Shown in pieces: positions 5,549 to 5,968 of a stretch of 5,968 nt of DNA (positions within the stretch are counted from its first letter, which is position 1; every line of letters begins with the position of its first letter). The notes under the pieces were generated by a model, which worked only from the letters and a program-made list of their open reading frames with translations, was not told the DNA's origin and did not search any database. The translations under genes were made by a program, and so were the position numbers. The DNA lies in the NCBI GenBank assembly GCA_937900135.1, contig CALCDJ010000081.1, positions 1 through 5,968 on the forward strand, read 5' to 3'. This DNA comes from an uncultured Blautia sp. (GTDB lineage Bacteria > Bacillota > Clostridia > Lachnospirales > Lachnospiraceae).

Positions 5549-5968
5549 TCAAAAAGACTGCTCCCCACCGAGGATTTCCTCAGCTGAGAGCAGTTCATAA
5601 TCATCCAGTCTCCTGGTATCAATGGTTACATCTTCATGGGACAGCGGTGCTTTCGCATAATCATATGGAGGCGCACCGCCATCCTCGGTATATTTCACAT
5701 TCACATGCTTATGCAAATCGTATTTCTCATCCAAAATGGGATGCTCCCCACGCACCAGCAGCACCGCTTTCCGGTTATCCAAAAGTCGCACTTCATCCGG
5801 GGTAAGAAGTTCTCTTCCAGACTGTTGGAAATTCACAGAATAACTTCCGCTTCTCCCCTTGGTCTGCCCGTAGGTATTGGTATCCAACGTTTCTTTTCCC
5901 AGTAGTTCTGAGACATATTTATGCCCCTCTTTTTCATTCCCGCCCAGGTATAAAAATTCATCGCAATT
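5549..5968 (-). CDS. VirD4-like type IV coupling protein (CD1115 family), C-terminal end only
   Basis: These are the last 139 residues of the VirD4/TraG-type coupling protein, the ATPase that brings the relaxase-DNA complex to the conjugation channel. The gene enters from the right edge, so the Walker A and B motifs are outside the window. The visible part starts NCDEFLYLGGNEKEGHKYVS, a stretch typical of the end of the ATPase domain, and continues with LLGKETLDTNTYGQTKGRSG, ELLTPDEVRLLDNRKAVLLV and RGEHPILDEKYDLHKH. The final 40 or so residues (EDGGAPPYDYAKAP...LLSAEEILGGEQSF) form an acidic tail that may contact the substrate or partner proteins, an inference from other coupling proteins. 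The frame is open across the window edge; an internal TTG at 5887 is not a real start. The stop TGA (5551-5549) lies 14 bases before the preferred TTG start of the pilin-like gene. Confidence 0.9.
   Translation of the reverse strand, partial: NCDEFLYLGGNEKEGHKYVSELLGKETLDTNTYGQTKGRSGSYSVNFQQSGRELLTPDEVRLLDNRKAVLLVRGEHPILDEKYDLHKHVNVKYTEDGGAPPYDYAKAPLSHEDVTIDTRRLDDYELLSAEEILGGEQSF

Overview
The window is a slice of the conjugation module of an integrative and conjugative element (ICE) of the Tn1549 / Clostridioides CTn type. The host is most likely a gut clostridium, such as a Lachnospiraceae or Ruminococcaceae member. This rests on the family make-up and gene order: VirD4-like coupling protein, small VirB2/Maff2-like membrane protein, VirB6/TrbL-like protein, PrgI, then VirB4-like ATPase. 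It also rests on strong AGGAGG-type ribosome binding sites and on accessory families (DUF4313, DUF6674) that I know from such elements. Family names come from memory of the protein families, not from a search.

Every convincing gene lies on the minus strand, so the operon reads from right to left. It starts with the C-terminal 139 residues of the coupling protein (5968-5549). Next come a secreted, pilin-like subunit (start about 5534), a six-segment VirB6/TrbL-like membrane protein (5108-4269), a DUF4313-like protein (4254-3790), PrgI (VirB3-like; 3771-3337) and the VirB4 ATPase (3344-1009). A DUF6674-like coiled-coil protein (937-137) and the first 35 codons of one more gene at the left edge (106-1) follow. 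Genes overlap or are separated by a few bases, except for two gaps of about 60-70 bases. Each of those gaps contains an inverted repeat.

Together VirD4, the pilin-like subunit, VirB6, PrgI/VirB3 and VirB4 form the membrane core of a Gram-positive type IV secretion system. VirD4 recruits the DNA-relaxase substrate, VirB4 powers assembly and transfer, and VirB6/VirB3 with the small subunit form the channel.

The most notable feature is that virB4 is broken. A third tandem copy of a 5-bp unit (GGTCA on the plus strand, 2368-2382) shifts the frame and creates a stop at 2372-2370. Removing one copy restores a single 776-residue VirB4. As written, the N-terminal part (324 aa) and the ATPase part (up to 447 aa) are separate reading frames. 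The second has an ATG 17 bases after the stop, so it could be re-initiated. Other points are a strong hairpin directly behind the pilin-like gene and inferred TTG starts for three core channel genes. I see no wholly new system, no plus-strand gene, no RNA gene, no CRISPR array and no insertion sequence.
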